A stretch of DNA of 64,000 nt from Hyphomicrobiales bacterium. Lineage in GTDB: Bacteria > Pseudomonadota > Alphaproteobacteria > Rhizobiales > Rhizobiaceae. Under the pieces are notes generated by a model, which was not told where the DNA came from, made no database searches, and saw only the letters and a list, made by a program, of their open reading frames with translations. Numbering within the stretch: position 1 is the first letter of the stretch; every line of letters begins with the position of its first letter. This document shows, piece after piece, positions 8,046 to 15,897 of the stretch. Where the stretch lies: NCBI GenBank assembly GCA_900466605.1, contig UBMU01000030.1:62001-126000 (forward strand), in the 5' to 3' direction. Both the position numbers and the translations under genes were made by a program.

Positions 8046-9542
8046 ATGAACGACGTCGCTCGAAAGATTGCCGCCGTTGCTCCCGCGGAGCAGCACTACC
8101 GGGAAGCCCCCAACAACATCGAGGCCGAACAGGCACTGCTCGGCGCGATCCTGATGAACAACGATGCCTATTACCGGGTGTCCGACTTCCTGAAGCCGAT
8201 CCATCTCTACGAACCACTTCACCGCAAGATTTTCGAAGTCGCGGGCGACATCATCCGCATGGGCAAGATCGCCAATCCGGTAACGATCAAGACCTTCCTC
8301 AAGGCAGAGGAAAAGGTCGGCGACATGACGGTCTCAGAATACCTCGCCCGCCTCGCCCGCGAAGCCGTCACCATCATCAACGCTGAAGACTACGGCCGCG
8401 CGATCTATGATCTGGCGCTCCGCCGCGCATTGATCACTATTGGCGAAGACGTCGTCAACATCGCCTATGACGCACCGCTCGACATGCCGCCGCAGGCGCA
8501 GATCGAAGACACCGAGCGCCGGCTGTTCGAGCTTGCCGAAAACGGCCGATATGACGGCGGCTTCCAGGCGTTCAACGACGCCGTGGCGCTCGCGATCGAC
8601 ATGGCGGCCGTCGCCAAGGAGCGCGATGGCGGCCTTTCGGGCATCTCGACCGGCATCCATTCGCTTGACGGCAAGATGGGCGGTTTGCAGCGCTCCGACT
8701 TGATCGTGCTCGCCGGACGCCCAGGCATGGGCAAGACCTCGCTTGCCACCAACATCGCCTACAACATTGCCGCAGCCTACGAGGGCGAAGTGCAGGCGGA
8801 TGGCAGCATGAAGGCAAAGCAGGGCGGCGTCGTCGGCTTTTACTCTCTCGAAATGTCGTCCGAACAGCTCGCTACCCGTATCATTTCCGAGCAGACCGAA
8901 GTCTCCTCATCGAAGATCCGCCGCGGCGACATCAACGATGCCGATTTCGAAAAGCTCGTCGCCTGCTCGATGATGATGCAGAAGGTGCCGCTTTACATCG
9001 ACCAGACCGGTGGTATCTCGATCGCCCAGCTTTCCGCTCGCGCGCGTCGTCTGAAGCGCCAGCGCGGCCTCGATTGCCTTGTGGTCGACTACATCCAGCT
9101 GATGACTGGCTCGGGTAAGTCGGGCGAAAACCGCGTGCAGGAAATCACCCAGATCACGACCGGCCTGAAGGCGCTCGGTAAAGAGCTGAACGTTCCGATC
9201 ATCGCCCTTTCGCAGCTCTCGCGTCAGGTCGAAAGCCGCGACGACAAGCGCCCGCAGCTCTCCGACCTCCGTGAATCGGGCTCGATCGAGCAGGACGCCG
9301 ACGTCGTGCTCTTCGTGTTCCGCGAGGAATATTACGTCAAGAACTCCGAACCGCGCGATATCCACGATCCGAAATATCCGGAGTGGGAAGCGCAGTTCGA
9401 CAAGGTCAAGGGTACCGCTGACGTGATCATCGCCAAGCAGCGCCACGGACCGACCGGTACGGTCAAGCTAGCCTTCCAGTCGGAATTTACGCGCTTCGCG
9501 GACCTCGCCGATCCCTCCTTCATTCAGTACGAAGAGCACTGA
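8046..9542 (+). CDS. dnaB: Replicative DNA helicase DnaB
   Basis: A 498-residue hexameric helicase that unwinds DNA at the fork. The N-terminal primase-interacting domain starts at NNIEAEQALLGAIL (~residues 23-36). The RecA-like domain has Walker A GRPGMGKT at 224-231, a Walker B region DCLVVDYIQLM, and the conserved ALSQLSRQVE and DLRESGSIEQDADVV blocks. The length is normal for alphaproteobacteria and no intein interrupts the motor motifs. The ATG at 8046 has only a weak ribosome binding site. The gene stands alone, ending 30 bp before the convergent azlD. Confidence 0.97.
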   Translation: MNDVARKIAAVAPAEQHYREAPNNIEAEQALLGAILMNNDAYYRVSDFLKPIHLYEPLHRKIFEVAGDIIRMGKIANPVTIKTFLKAEEKVGDMTVSEYLARLAREAVTIINAEDYGRAIYDLALRRALITIGEDVVNIAYDAPLDMPPQAQIEDTERRLFELAENGRYDGGFQAFNDAVALAIDMAAVAKERDGGLSGISTGIHSLDGKMGGLQRSDLIVLAGRPGMGKTSLATNIAYNIAAAYEGEVQADGSMKAKQGGVVGFYSLEMSSEQLATRIISEQTEVSSSKIRRGDINDADFEKLVACSMMMQKVPLYIDQTGGISIAQLSARARRLKRQRGLDCLVVDYIQLMTGSGKSGENRVQEITQITTGLKALGKELNVPIIALSQLSRQVESRDDKRPQLSDLRESGSIEQDADVVLFVFREEYYVKNSEPRDIHDPKYPEWEAQFDKVKGTADVIIAKQRHGPTGTVKLAFQSEFTRFADLADPSFIQYEEH

Positions 9543-9572
9543 CGAGGTCATGCCCGTCAGCAGCTCCTAGGA

Positions 9573-9875
9573 CTACAAGCCGGCGGCTCTCAGGGCCGCA
9601 GCGGTTGCCACGCCGACGGCAACACTTGCGAGCATCGGCAGGCGTCGCGCTGCCAGCGCTGTCGCCAGGCAAGCGATGGTTTCGGGCCATCCTGTCGCGA
9701 AGGCTGTAGGCGCGATCACTGCCATCAGGACTGCTGGCGGTATCGCCTCGATGGCCGTTCGGGTGTGCTCCGTCATCTCGACGTGGCGAATGAGAAGCAG
9801 ACCACTCATGCGTGTCAGTACCGTTGTAGCCCCCATGGCAAGGATTGCAAGAAACGTGTGTATCTCCAGGGTCAT
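9573..9875 (-). CDS. azlD: AzlD family small membrane protein
   Basis: A 100-residue protein with three to four hydrophobic segments, typical of AzlD, the small subunit of AzlCD branched-chain amino acid exporters. Its ATG (9875-9873) overlaps the TGA of azlC (9874-9872) as ATGA, so the two are translationally coupled; an earlier in-frame start at 9905 would lie inside azlC and is less likely. Family members carry TRxxG near the N-terminus, seen here as TRMSG. The exported amino acid is unknown. Confidence 0.88.
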   Translation of the reverse strand: MTLEIHTFLAILAMGATTVLTRMSGLLLIRHVEMTEHTRTAIEAIPPAVLMAVIAPTAFATGWPETIACLATALAARRLPMLASVAVGVATAAALRAAGL

Positions 9876-10576
9876 GCGGGGAGCGCCTTCGCCTTGCCAG
9901 TCCACAGGGCTGCGGCAAGCCCAGCGAGCGCGCCTGCGGCGATGTACCAGACACCTGGTACGAACTGATGAACCAGCACGGCGGCCAGAGCGCTCGCAGC
10001 CAGTACCGTTCCCGTTTCACGCCCCTTCCAGAACCCCATCGCCAGCACGATGAAGACTGCGGGAAAGGCGAAGTCGAGCCCGATGGCTGCGGGGTCGCCC
10101 AGAAACGCGCCGAGAGAGGCGCCGATCAGCGTGGAACCGACCCAGGACACATAGAACGGCATGGCGATGCCGGCGAACCAAGCAGGCGTTAGCCGTGCCA
10201 CGCCTGCGCGAAATTCCGCGATTGCCCATATCTCATCGGCGAGGAACAACATCGCCGCATATCTCCGCAAGCCAATGAAGGCTTGCATCTTCGTGCCCAG
10301 GGACGCGCTCATAAGGACGTGGCGGATATTGACGAGCAGAGCGGCGAAGCCGACCCCCGCCCAGCTAGCCGGATGCGTCCAGATATCCATGGCGACGAAC
10401 TGCGAACCACCGGCAAAGACCAATGCGCTCATCAACGTCGCCTCAAGAGGAGACAGGCCTTTCGTAACCGAAACAGCCCCGAAGACGAGACCAATCGGAA
10501 TGACGGCGACAACAAGTGGCAGGATTGCCCTCGAGCCGGCAAGAAAATCGCCGACTGATCGCCTCTGAGTGAGCAT
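9872..10576 (-). CDS. azlC: AzlC family amino acid exporter subunit
   Basis: A 234-residue membrane protein with about five to six hydrophobic segments. It has the AzlC signature SALVFAGGSQFVAMDIW, then NIRHVLMSASLG and LADEIWAI. The ATG at 10576 is preceded by GGAGG with ideal spacing; an in-frame TTG at 10597 lies upstream of that site and is rejected. It forms an operon with azlD. A 20-bp element at 10631-10650, nearly identical to one upstream of the neighbouring araC, suggests activation by that regulator. Confidence 0.9.
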   Translation of the reverse strand: MLTQRRSVGDFLAGSRAILPLVVAVIPIGLVFGAVSVTKGLSPLEATLMSALVFAGGSQFVAMDIWTHPASWAGVGFAALLVNIRHVLMSASLGTKMQAFIGLRRYAAMLFLADEIWAIAEFRAGVARLTPAWFAGIAMPFYVSWVGSTLIGASLGAFLGDPAAIGLDFAFPAVFIVLAMGFWKGRETGTVLAASALAAVLVHQFVPGVWYIAAGALAGLAAALWTGKAKALPA

Positions 10577-10630
10577 TGGAACCTCCAGAACTGCCAAAGT
10601 CCGGAGGGTGTTAGGCCGTCCAGCCGCGAT

Positions 10631-10650
10631 CGTCTTGAACGAAAGTGATC
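10631..10650 (-). promoter_or_regulatory. Candidate AraC-regulator site upstream of azlC
   Basis: On the minus strand this reads GATCACTTTCGTTCAAGACG. It matches the element at 11536-11555 in 19 of 20 positions. It lies 55-74 bp upstream of the azlC ATG and overlaps the last two bases of the araC stop codon. The location fits a binding site used by the adjacent AraC-family protein. Confidence 0.6.
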
Positions 10651-11506
10651 AGCGGGCGCGATATTGGCCGGGGGTGACCCCGGTGCGAGCCTTGAAGTGG
10701 CGGGTGAAATGCGCCTGGTCGGCGAAACCGCACTGGACCGCTACATCGGCAGGCGCCTTGCCTTCCCGCAAGAGCCTGCGCGCCTCACGCACCCGCTTGT
10801 CGGTCAGGAAGGCATGCGGGGTGATGTGATATTCACGCCGGAACGCCCGGATGAGATGCGCGCGACTCAAGCTGGCGACCTGAGCCAATTCGTCAAGCCC
10901 GATGTCGCAGTCGAAGTTGTCGGTGAGATAATCGCGAGCGCGGCCTACTGCGGTACGCTCCTTGGTATCCACTGGCGCAACGATCGTGCTGCCGTAACGC
11001 TGGAAGATGGCCGCAAGCACGCGAAACATCCCTTCCTCTGACTCCAACGCTCCGGCACCGCTCTCCAGCACGCGATGGGCGGCGTGGAAGGCGGCAGCCA
11101 TCTCGGGGTCGCGAAGGAGCTCCTTCGGAAAGGACGGCATGGCGTTGAACGCCTTGCCGGTCATATCTTCGAGGATATCGACGAAGAGCTTGGCATCGGG
11201 ATAGATCATCCGATAGCGATATCCCTCGCCGCCCGGGACGCCGTCATGCACGACACCGGGGTCGATGAGATAGAGATCGCCAGCACCGGTCTCCTCTCGC
11301 ACACCCTTCATCGTCGCGATCTGCGTGCCGCTTTCGATGGCACCGATCGAGAAGGTGTCGTGGGCATGTGGTGCATACTCATGCGTCAGGAAGCTTGCGC
11401 TTAGGCACTCCATGTTGCGGAACCGGCGGTCACGCCAGAAGCGCGCCCGTTCGATACCTGCAAGCGGCATCGCGTCGGCCGCCTCTTTCTGCGAAACATT
11501 CTCCAT
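10649..11506 (-). CDS. AraC family transcriptional regulator
   Basis: A 285-residue regulator. The N-terminal half is a cupin-like ligand-binding domain (AraC_binding type; YAPHAHDTFSIGAIESG and DLYLIDPGVVHDG). The C-terminal ~100 residues hold two helix-turn-helix motifs (GLDELAQVASLSRAHLIRAFRR and APADVAVQCGFADQAHFTRHFK), ending GVTPGQYRAR, the usual AraC signature. It lies directly upstream of azlCD on the same strand. With the shared 20-bp element upstream of both araC and azlC, it is likely the regulator of export and of itself. Inducer unknown, perhaps the exported amino acid. Confidence 0.93.
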   Translation of the reverse strand: MENVSQKEAADAMPLAGIERARFWRDRRFRNMECLSASFLTHEYAPHAHDTFSIGAIESGTQIATMKGVREETGAGDLYLIDPGVVHDGVPGGEGYRYRMIYPDAKLFVDILEDMTGKAFNAMPSFPKELLRDPEMAAAFHAAHRVLESGAGALESEEGMFRVLAAIFQRYGSTIVAPVDTKERTAVGRARDYLTDNFDCDIGLDELAQVASLSRAHLIRAFRREYHITPHAFLTDKRVREARRLLREGKAPADVAVQCGFADQAHFTRHFKARTGVTPGQYRAR

Positions 11507-11535
11507 CGAACCAAACTACTTCACGCCTGCACCGC

Positions 11536-11555
11536 CGTCTTGAACAAAAGTGATC
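11536..11555 (-). promoter_or_regulatory. Candidate autoregulatory site upstream of araC
   Basis: On the minus strand this reads GATCACTTTTGTTCAAGACG, one base different from the element at 10631-10650. It lies 30-49 bp upstream of the araC start. Finding the same long motif before both transcription units points to a common binding protein rather than chance. Confidence 0.6.
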
Positions 11556-11649
11556 GCAAGGTCGATATGGCCTTGGCTTGCTTTCACTTTGCCTTATTGA
11601 TCCCTAGACTGGCGATGCGACAGGCCCTTTCCCACTTTTGCGAAGCACC

Positions 11650-12816
11650 ATGACTGATTTTATTGATAGTTTCGACGATGAAGACCCATTCGATTCCGCC
11701 AGCTTGCGGCTGACCGTAGACCTGACGGCACTGACGGAAAACTGGAAGGACATGGCACGTCGCTCCGGAAAGGCGCGGGCGGGGGCGGTCGTGAAGGCGG
11801 ATGCCTATGGCCTCGGCATTGAAGACACCGGCGAAGCGCTCTTTCTGGCCGGCGCACGCGATTTCTTCGTCGCCACCGTCGAAGAAGGCGTGACGCTGCG
11901 GCCGTATGCGCCGGATGCACGCATCTTCGTCCTTGCCGGCATCTGGCCGGGCACCGAGCGGCGCTTCTTCGAAAACGACCTCGTGCCTGTCATCTCGTCG
12001 GAAGAGCAACTCGCCTTCTGGATGGCGGTGCTCGCCGAATATGGCGACTACCCATGCGCACTCCATGTCGACACCGGATTTAACAGGCTTGGCCTTTCGA
12101 TGGACGAGGCGCTCGCCCTTGCCGACGACGTTTCGCGTCCGGCAAGTTTTGCTCCAGTGCTTGTGATGAGCCATCTCGCCTGCGGCGATGACCACCCTTC
12201 GGAGATGAACCGGCAACAGCTTGAATCATTCCGACAGGTTAGCGCGGCCTATGAAGGTGTCGATTCAAGCCTGGCGGCTTCGGCCGGTATCTTCCTCGGC
12301 AGCGACTATCACTTCGATCTCACGCGGCCGGGGATTGCAGTCTATGGCGGCGAGGCCGTCAACGGGATGGCCAATCCCATGCGGCCGGTGGTGACAGCCG
12401 AGGCGCGGATCATTCAGGTCCGCACGGTCAAAGCGGGCGAAACCGTCGGCTACGGCCGTGCCATGCAACTGACGCGTGACAGCAGGCTTGCAATCGTGGC
12501 GGCAGGCTATGCGGACGGCTATCTGCGAAGCCAGTCGAGTGGTGGCGTACCCATGCGGCAAGCCTTGCCGCAGGGAGGCCATGGCTTCCTGGCCGGGCGA
12601 AAGGTTCCTGTTGCCGGCCGCATCACAATGGACCTGACGATGTTCGACGTCACAGATATTCCGGAAAATGCAGTGCGTGCAGGCGATTACGTGGAACTGT
12701 TCGGAAAGAACGTGCTCCTCGACGACGTCGCGCGCTCGGCTGGCACGATCGGCTACGAGATCCTCACCAGCATCGGCCTGCGGCACGAGAGGCGTTACCT
12801 CTTCGAGGAAGAATAG
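11650..12816 (+). CDS. alr: Alanine racemase
   Basis: A 388-residue PLP enzyme that interconverts L- and D-alanine for peptidoglycan. The PLP lysine is K49 in AVVKADAYGLG, and the second catalytic base is the Tyr of AAGYADGYLR (~287). The N-terminal TIM barrel and C-terminal beta domain (VAGRITMDLTMFDVT) are complete. The ATG at 11650 is chosen; an in-frame TTG at 11638 would add only four residues. In S. meliloti-type genomes alr lies near dnaB and radA, as here. It ends 4 bp before a convergent LysE-type exporter gene. Confidence 0.95.
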   Translation: MTDFIDSFDDEDPFDSASLRLTVDLTALTENWKDMARRSGKARAGAVVKADAYGLGIEDTGEALFLAGARDFFVATVEEGVTLRPYAPDARIFVLAGIWPGTERRFFENDLVPVISSEEQLAFWMAVLAEYGDYPCALHVDTGFNRLGLSMDEALALADDVSRPASFAPVLVMSHLACGDDHPSEMNRQQLESFRQVSAAYEGVDSSLAASAGIFLGSDYHFDLTRPGIAVYGGEAVNGMANPMRPVVTAEARIIQVRTVKAGETVGYGRAMQLTRDSRLAIVAAGYADGYLRSQSSGGVPMRQALPQGGHGFLAGRKVPVAGRITMDLTMFDVTDIPENAVRAGDYVELFGKNVLLDDVARSAGTIGYEILTSIGLRHERRYLFEEE

Positions 12817-12820
12817 CTCC

Positions 12821-13456
12821 TCAGCGTGTTGTCAGCGCGAGCCGTACGCCGAGTGTCACGAGGAGCACGCCAAGGCCGCGATCAAGCCAGAGGCCGATGC
12901 TCTTCTTGCGCTTCATAAGATTGGCAAGGCGGCCACCCGCTAGAATGAGCGGTGGCTCGATGAAGGCCGCAACGACGATGATGAGCACGCCGTGGACAGA
13001 CAACTGCAGCCAGGTTGGCCCGGCGCCATCAACCACGAACTGCGGCAGGAAGGCGAGGAAGAAGCTGGCGACCTTCGGGTTCAACAGCGAAACGAGAATG
13101 CCCTGCCTGTAGATCCGGCCCCACGGCAGGACGTCCCTTACCGCATTGACCAGGCCGCCCTCGCCCTTCGAGCGCAATGCCTGAATGCCGAGCCAGGCGA
13201 GGTAGAGCGCGCCGACCCACTTCACCACCGAAAAGGCCAGTGCGGAGGCAGCGAGGATTGCCGAGAGACCGAATGCCGCCATCGCCACATGCAGGCTGGC
13301 ACCGGTCCAGATACCGAAAAGCGCGGCAAAGCCGGTCCTTGTCCCGGCCTTGAGTGTGTGGCCGAGAATGAAAGCCATGTCTGGACCCGGCGACAGGTTG
13401 AGCAGAACCGCCGCGGTCAAGAACGCAATCCAGTGTGCGAGCGAGTAGTCCAGCAT
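12821..13456 (-). CDS. LysE family amino acid exporter (RhtB type)
   Basis: A 211-residue inner-membrane protein with about six hydrophobic segments. It has the family motif LNLSPGPDMAFILGHTLKAGTRTGF near the N-terminus and LLNPKVASFFLAFLPQFV in the middle, typical of the RhtB/LeuE branch. The ATG at 13456 has GGAGG eight bases upstream; a longer start at 13486 would lie upstream of that site. It probably exports homoserine/threonine-like or other neutral amino acids, but the substrate is not readable. Confidence 0.9.
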   Translation of the reverse strand: MLDYSLAHWIAFLTAAVLLNLSPGPDMAFILGHTLKAGTRTGFAALFGIWTGASLHVAMAAFGLSAILAASALAFSVVKWVGALYLAWLGIQALRSKGEGGLVNAVRDVLPWGRIYRQGILVSLLNPKVASFFLAFLPQFVVDGAGPTWLQLSVHGVLIIVVAAFIEPPLILAGGRLANLMKRKKSIGLWLDRGLGVLLVTLGVRLALTTR

Positions 13457-13606
13457 TCTCGTGGCCTCCAAGACAGTGGAGAACAAATGTCACCAAGGCC
13501 CCTGATAGGGAAATCATTAGTTTTGATCGGTGTCGCGAATGATTATTTGAGCAACCAAAGTGATTCGATGCGGCGCGCCGGCGGCATCCAACCGAAAGCA
13601 TGACTG

Positions 13607-15010
13607 ATGGCGAAGGCCAGAACACAATTCATCTGCCAGAGCTGCGGTGCGGTCCATAACCGCTGGGCGGGCAAGTGCGACAATTGCGGCGAGTGGAACA
13701 CCATCGTCGAAGAAGACCCGATGGGGGGCATCGGCGGCGGGCCGACCAAGACGCCGAAAAAGGGCCGCCCGGTGGCACTGACGGCACTCTCCGGCGAGAT
13801 CGAGGAAGCGCCGCGCATCCACACCGGCATCTCGGAGCTCGACCGAGCGCTCGGCGGCGGCTTCGTGCGAGGCTCGGCCGTGCTGATCGGCGGCGATCCT
13901 GGTATCGGCAAATCGACGCTGCTGATGCAGGGGGCAGCGGCGCTTTCCCGCCGTGGCCATCGGATCATCTACGTTTCGGGTGAAGAGGCGGTGGCTCAGG
14001 TACGCTTGCGGGCGCAGCGCCTTCAGGCAGCGGACACCGATGTCCTGCTGGCTGCCGAAACCAATGTCGAAGACATTCTGGCGACCGTGGCGGAAGGCAA
14101 GCGGCCGGATCTCGTCATCATCGATTCCATCCAGACGCTCTGGAGCGAACTGGCCGAGTCCGCCCCCGGAACTGTCACGCAAGTCCGCACCGGCGTTCAA
14201 TCGATGATCCGCTTCGCCAAGCAGACCGGTGCGGCGATGGTTCTCGTCGGCCACGTCACCAAGGACGGGCAGATCGCCGGACCACGGGTGGTCGAGCACA
14301 TGGTCGATGCCGTGCTCTATTTCGAAGGCGACCGCGGTCATCACTATCGCATCCTGCGCACGGTCAAGAACCGCTTCGGACCGACCGACGAGATCGGTGT
14401 CTTCGAAATGTCGGACAAGGGGCTGCGCGAAGTCGCCAATCCCTCCGAACTCTTCCTTGGCGAACGCAACGAGAAATCGCCGGGAGCGGCCGTCTTTGCC
14501 GGCATGGAGGGCACGCGCCCTATCCTCGTCGAAGTGCAGGCGCTTGTTGCCCCGACATCGCTGGGCACGCCTCGCCGCGCCGTCGTCGGCTGGGATTCCG
14601 CGCGCCTGTCGATGATCCTTGCCGTACTGGAAGCCCATTGCGGCGTTCGGCTCGGCCAACACGACGTCTATCTGAACATCGCGGGCGGTTATCGCATCTC
14701 CGAACCGGCGGCCGATCTGGCTGTCGCCTCGGCCCTGGTTTCCTCGCTCGCCGGTATTGCCCTGCCGGCCAATTGTGTCTATTTCGGCGAAGTCAGTCTG
14801 TCGGGCGCCGTCCGGCCGGTTTCACATACGTCCCAGCGCCTCAAAGAAGCCGAGAAGCTGGGCTTTTCTGCCGCGCTGCTTCCCTCGGCGTCAGCCGACC
14901 TTCCGAAGGGTTCCGGAAGTCGGTGGAGCGAGATCGAGAGCCTGCCGGACCTGGTCGCACGCATTGCCGGGTCGAAAGGCGCACTGCGACGTGTGGAAGA
15001 AGAGGTTTGA
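13607..15010 (+). CDS. radA: DNA repair protein RadA
   Basis: A 467-residue recombination mediator that helps RecA process branched DNA. It has an N-terminal C4 zinc finger (C10, C13, C24, C27), a RecA-like core with Walker A GGDPGIGKST near residue 95, the RadA-specific KNRFG motif at 254-258, and a C-terminal Lon-protease-like domain (~290-450). All parts are present and of normal length. The gene is followed 93 bp later by cvpA in the same direction. Confidence 0.97.
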   Translation: MAKARTQFICQSCGAVHNRWAGKCDNCGEWNTIVEEDPMGGIGGGPTKTPKKGRPVALTALSGEIEEAPRIHTGISELDRALGGGFVRGSAVLIGGDPGIGKSTLLMQGAAALSRRGHRIIYVSGEEAVAQVRLRAQRLQAADTDVLLAAETNVEDILATVAEGKRPDLVIIDSIQTLWSELAESAPGTVTQVRTGVQSMIRFAKQTGAAMVLVGHVTKDGQIAGPRVVEHMVDAVLYFEGDRGHHYRILRTVKNRFGPTDEIGVFEMSDKGLREVANPSELFLGERNEKSPGAAVFAGMEGTRPILVEVQALVAPTSLGTPRRAVVGWDSARLSMILAVLEAHCGVRLGQHDVYLNIAGGYRISEPAADLAVASALVSSLAGIALPANCVYFGEVSLSGAVRPVSHTSQRLKEAEKLGFSAALLPSASADLPKGSGSRWSEIESLPDLVARIAGSKGALRRVEEEV

Positions 15011-15103
15011 TCCTTTCATCGCCTGTATCGGTGATGTTATAGGAAGCACGCAATGAGGCGCGACCAAGCCGTATATAAACGGCGGTCCTGGAGTTGAATT
15101 TAT

Positions 15104-15727
15104 ATGCCCATTACGATTTTCGACGGTATTGTCATCGGCGTCGTTCTTTTCTCCGCCGTACTTGCAATGGTGCGCGGCTTCTCCCGCGAAGTTCTTTCGA
15201 TCGCAAGCTGGGGCGGCTCCGCCGCCGCCGCATACTATTTCTATCCCTATCTGGTCCCCTACGCGAAGAAGTACACCGATGACGACCGCATCGCGCTCGT
15301 CGGTTCGGCCGCGGTCGTGTTCCTGATCGCGCTGATCGTCATCTCCTTCATCACCATGAAGATCGCGGATTTCATCATCGACAGCCGTATCGGCGCGCTG
15401 GACCGTACTTTGGGCTTTCTCTTCGGCGCCGCTAGGGGCATACTTCTTCTCGTCGTCGCCGTCGCCTTCTGGAACTGGCTCGTGGCGGATCACGGCCCGG
15501 CCTGGGTCAACAACGCCAAGTCGAAGCCGTTCCTGGACTCGATGGTGGTGAAGTTGCAATCCGTGCTACCGGCCGAGCTTGCGCAGGTGGTGCGGGCTAC
15601 GGTCGAAAAGAAAATGCGGCCGCAGGGAGACAATGCGGAAACTGGCAACGCGCCCGCTTCAGATCAGGCGCCAGCCGAAGATGCAGCGCCCGCCCCTGCG
15701 AATGGTGCACAGCAGCCGTCTAATTGA
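15104..15727 (+). CDS. cvpA: CvpA family membrane protein
   Basis: A 207-residue protein with four predicted membrane segments in the first ~130 residues (first FDGIVIGVVLFSAVLAMVRG) and a polar, Ala/Pro-rich C-terminal tail. CvpA proteins are linked to colicin V production and envelope homeostasis; exact function unresolved. The common cvpA-purF linkage is kept here, with purF 170 bp downstream. A 93-bp gap separates it from radA. Confidence 0.9.
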   Translation: MPITIFDGIVIGVVLFSAVLAMVRGFSREVLSIASWGGSAAAAYYFYPYLVPYAKKYTDDDRIALVGSAAVVFLIALIVISFITMKIADFIIDSRIGALDRTLGFLFGAARGILLLVVAVAFWNWLVADHGPAWVNNAKSKPFLDSMVVKLQSVLPAELAQVVRATVEKKMRPQGDNAETGNAPASDQAPAEDAAPAPANGAQQPSN

Positions 15728-15788
15728 CGCAGTGTTCAACAGCTTGACCCGGCGCCTGGCAATTGCCATTTGACGGGAACGGGAATAA

Positions 15789-15820
15789 AGGTCCGGCCGG
15801 GCATCCGCTCCGCCGGGCCT
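15789..15820 (+). terminator. Possible hairpin between cvpA and purF
   Basis: AGGTCCGGC (15789-15797) can pair with GCCGGGCCT (15812-15820), nine pairs with one G-U, around a 14-nt loop. The downstream CAGCCGTTT is a weak tail. It may attenuate read-through from cvpA. Confidence 0.35.
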
Positions 15821-15897
15821 CAGCCGTTTAAAGCGCATGATCACGGCGTCATGCTATGGAAGCCGATCCATTCTTGTGAGAGCAAAGGCCCGCATCG

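Noticed and set aside
13535..13565. Third possible copy of the AraC-type element upstream of the LysE gene (CAACCAAAGTGATT)
   Set aside because: Only the AAAGTGAT core matches and spacing differs, so it is not convincing.
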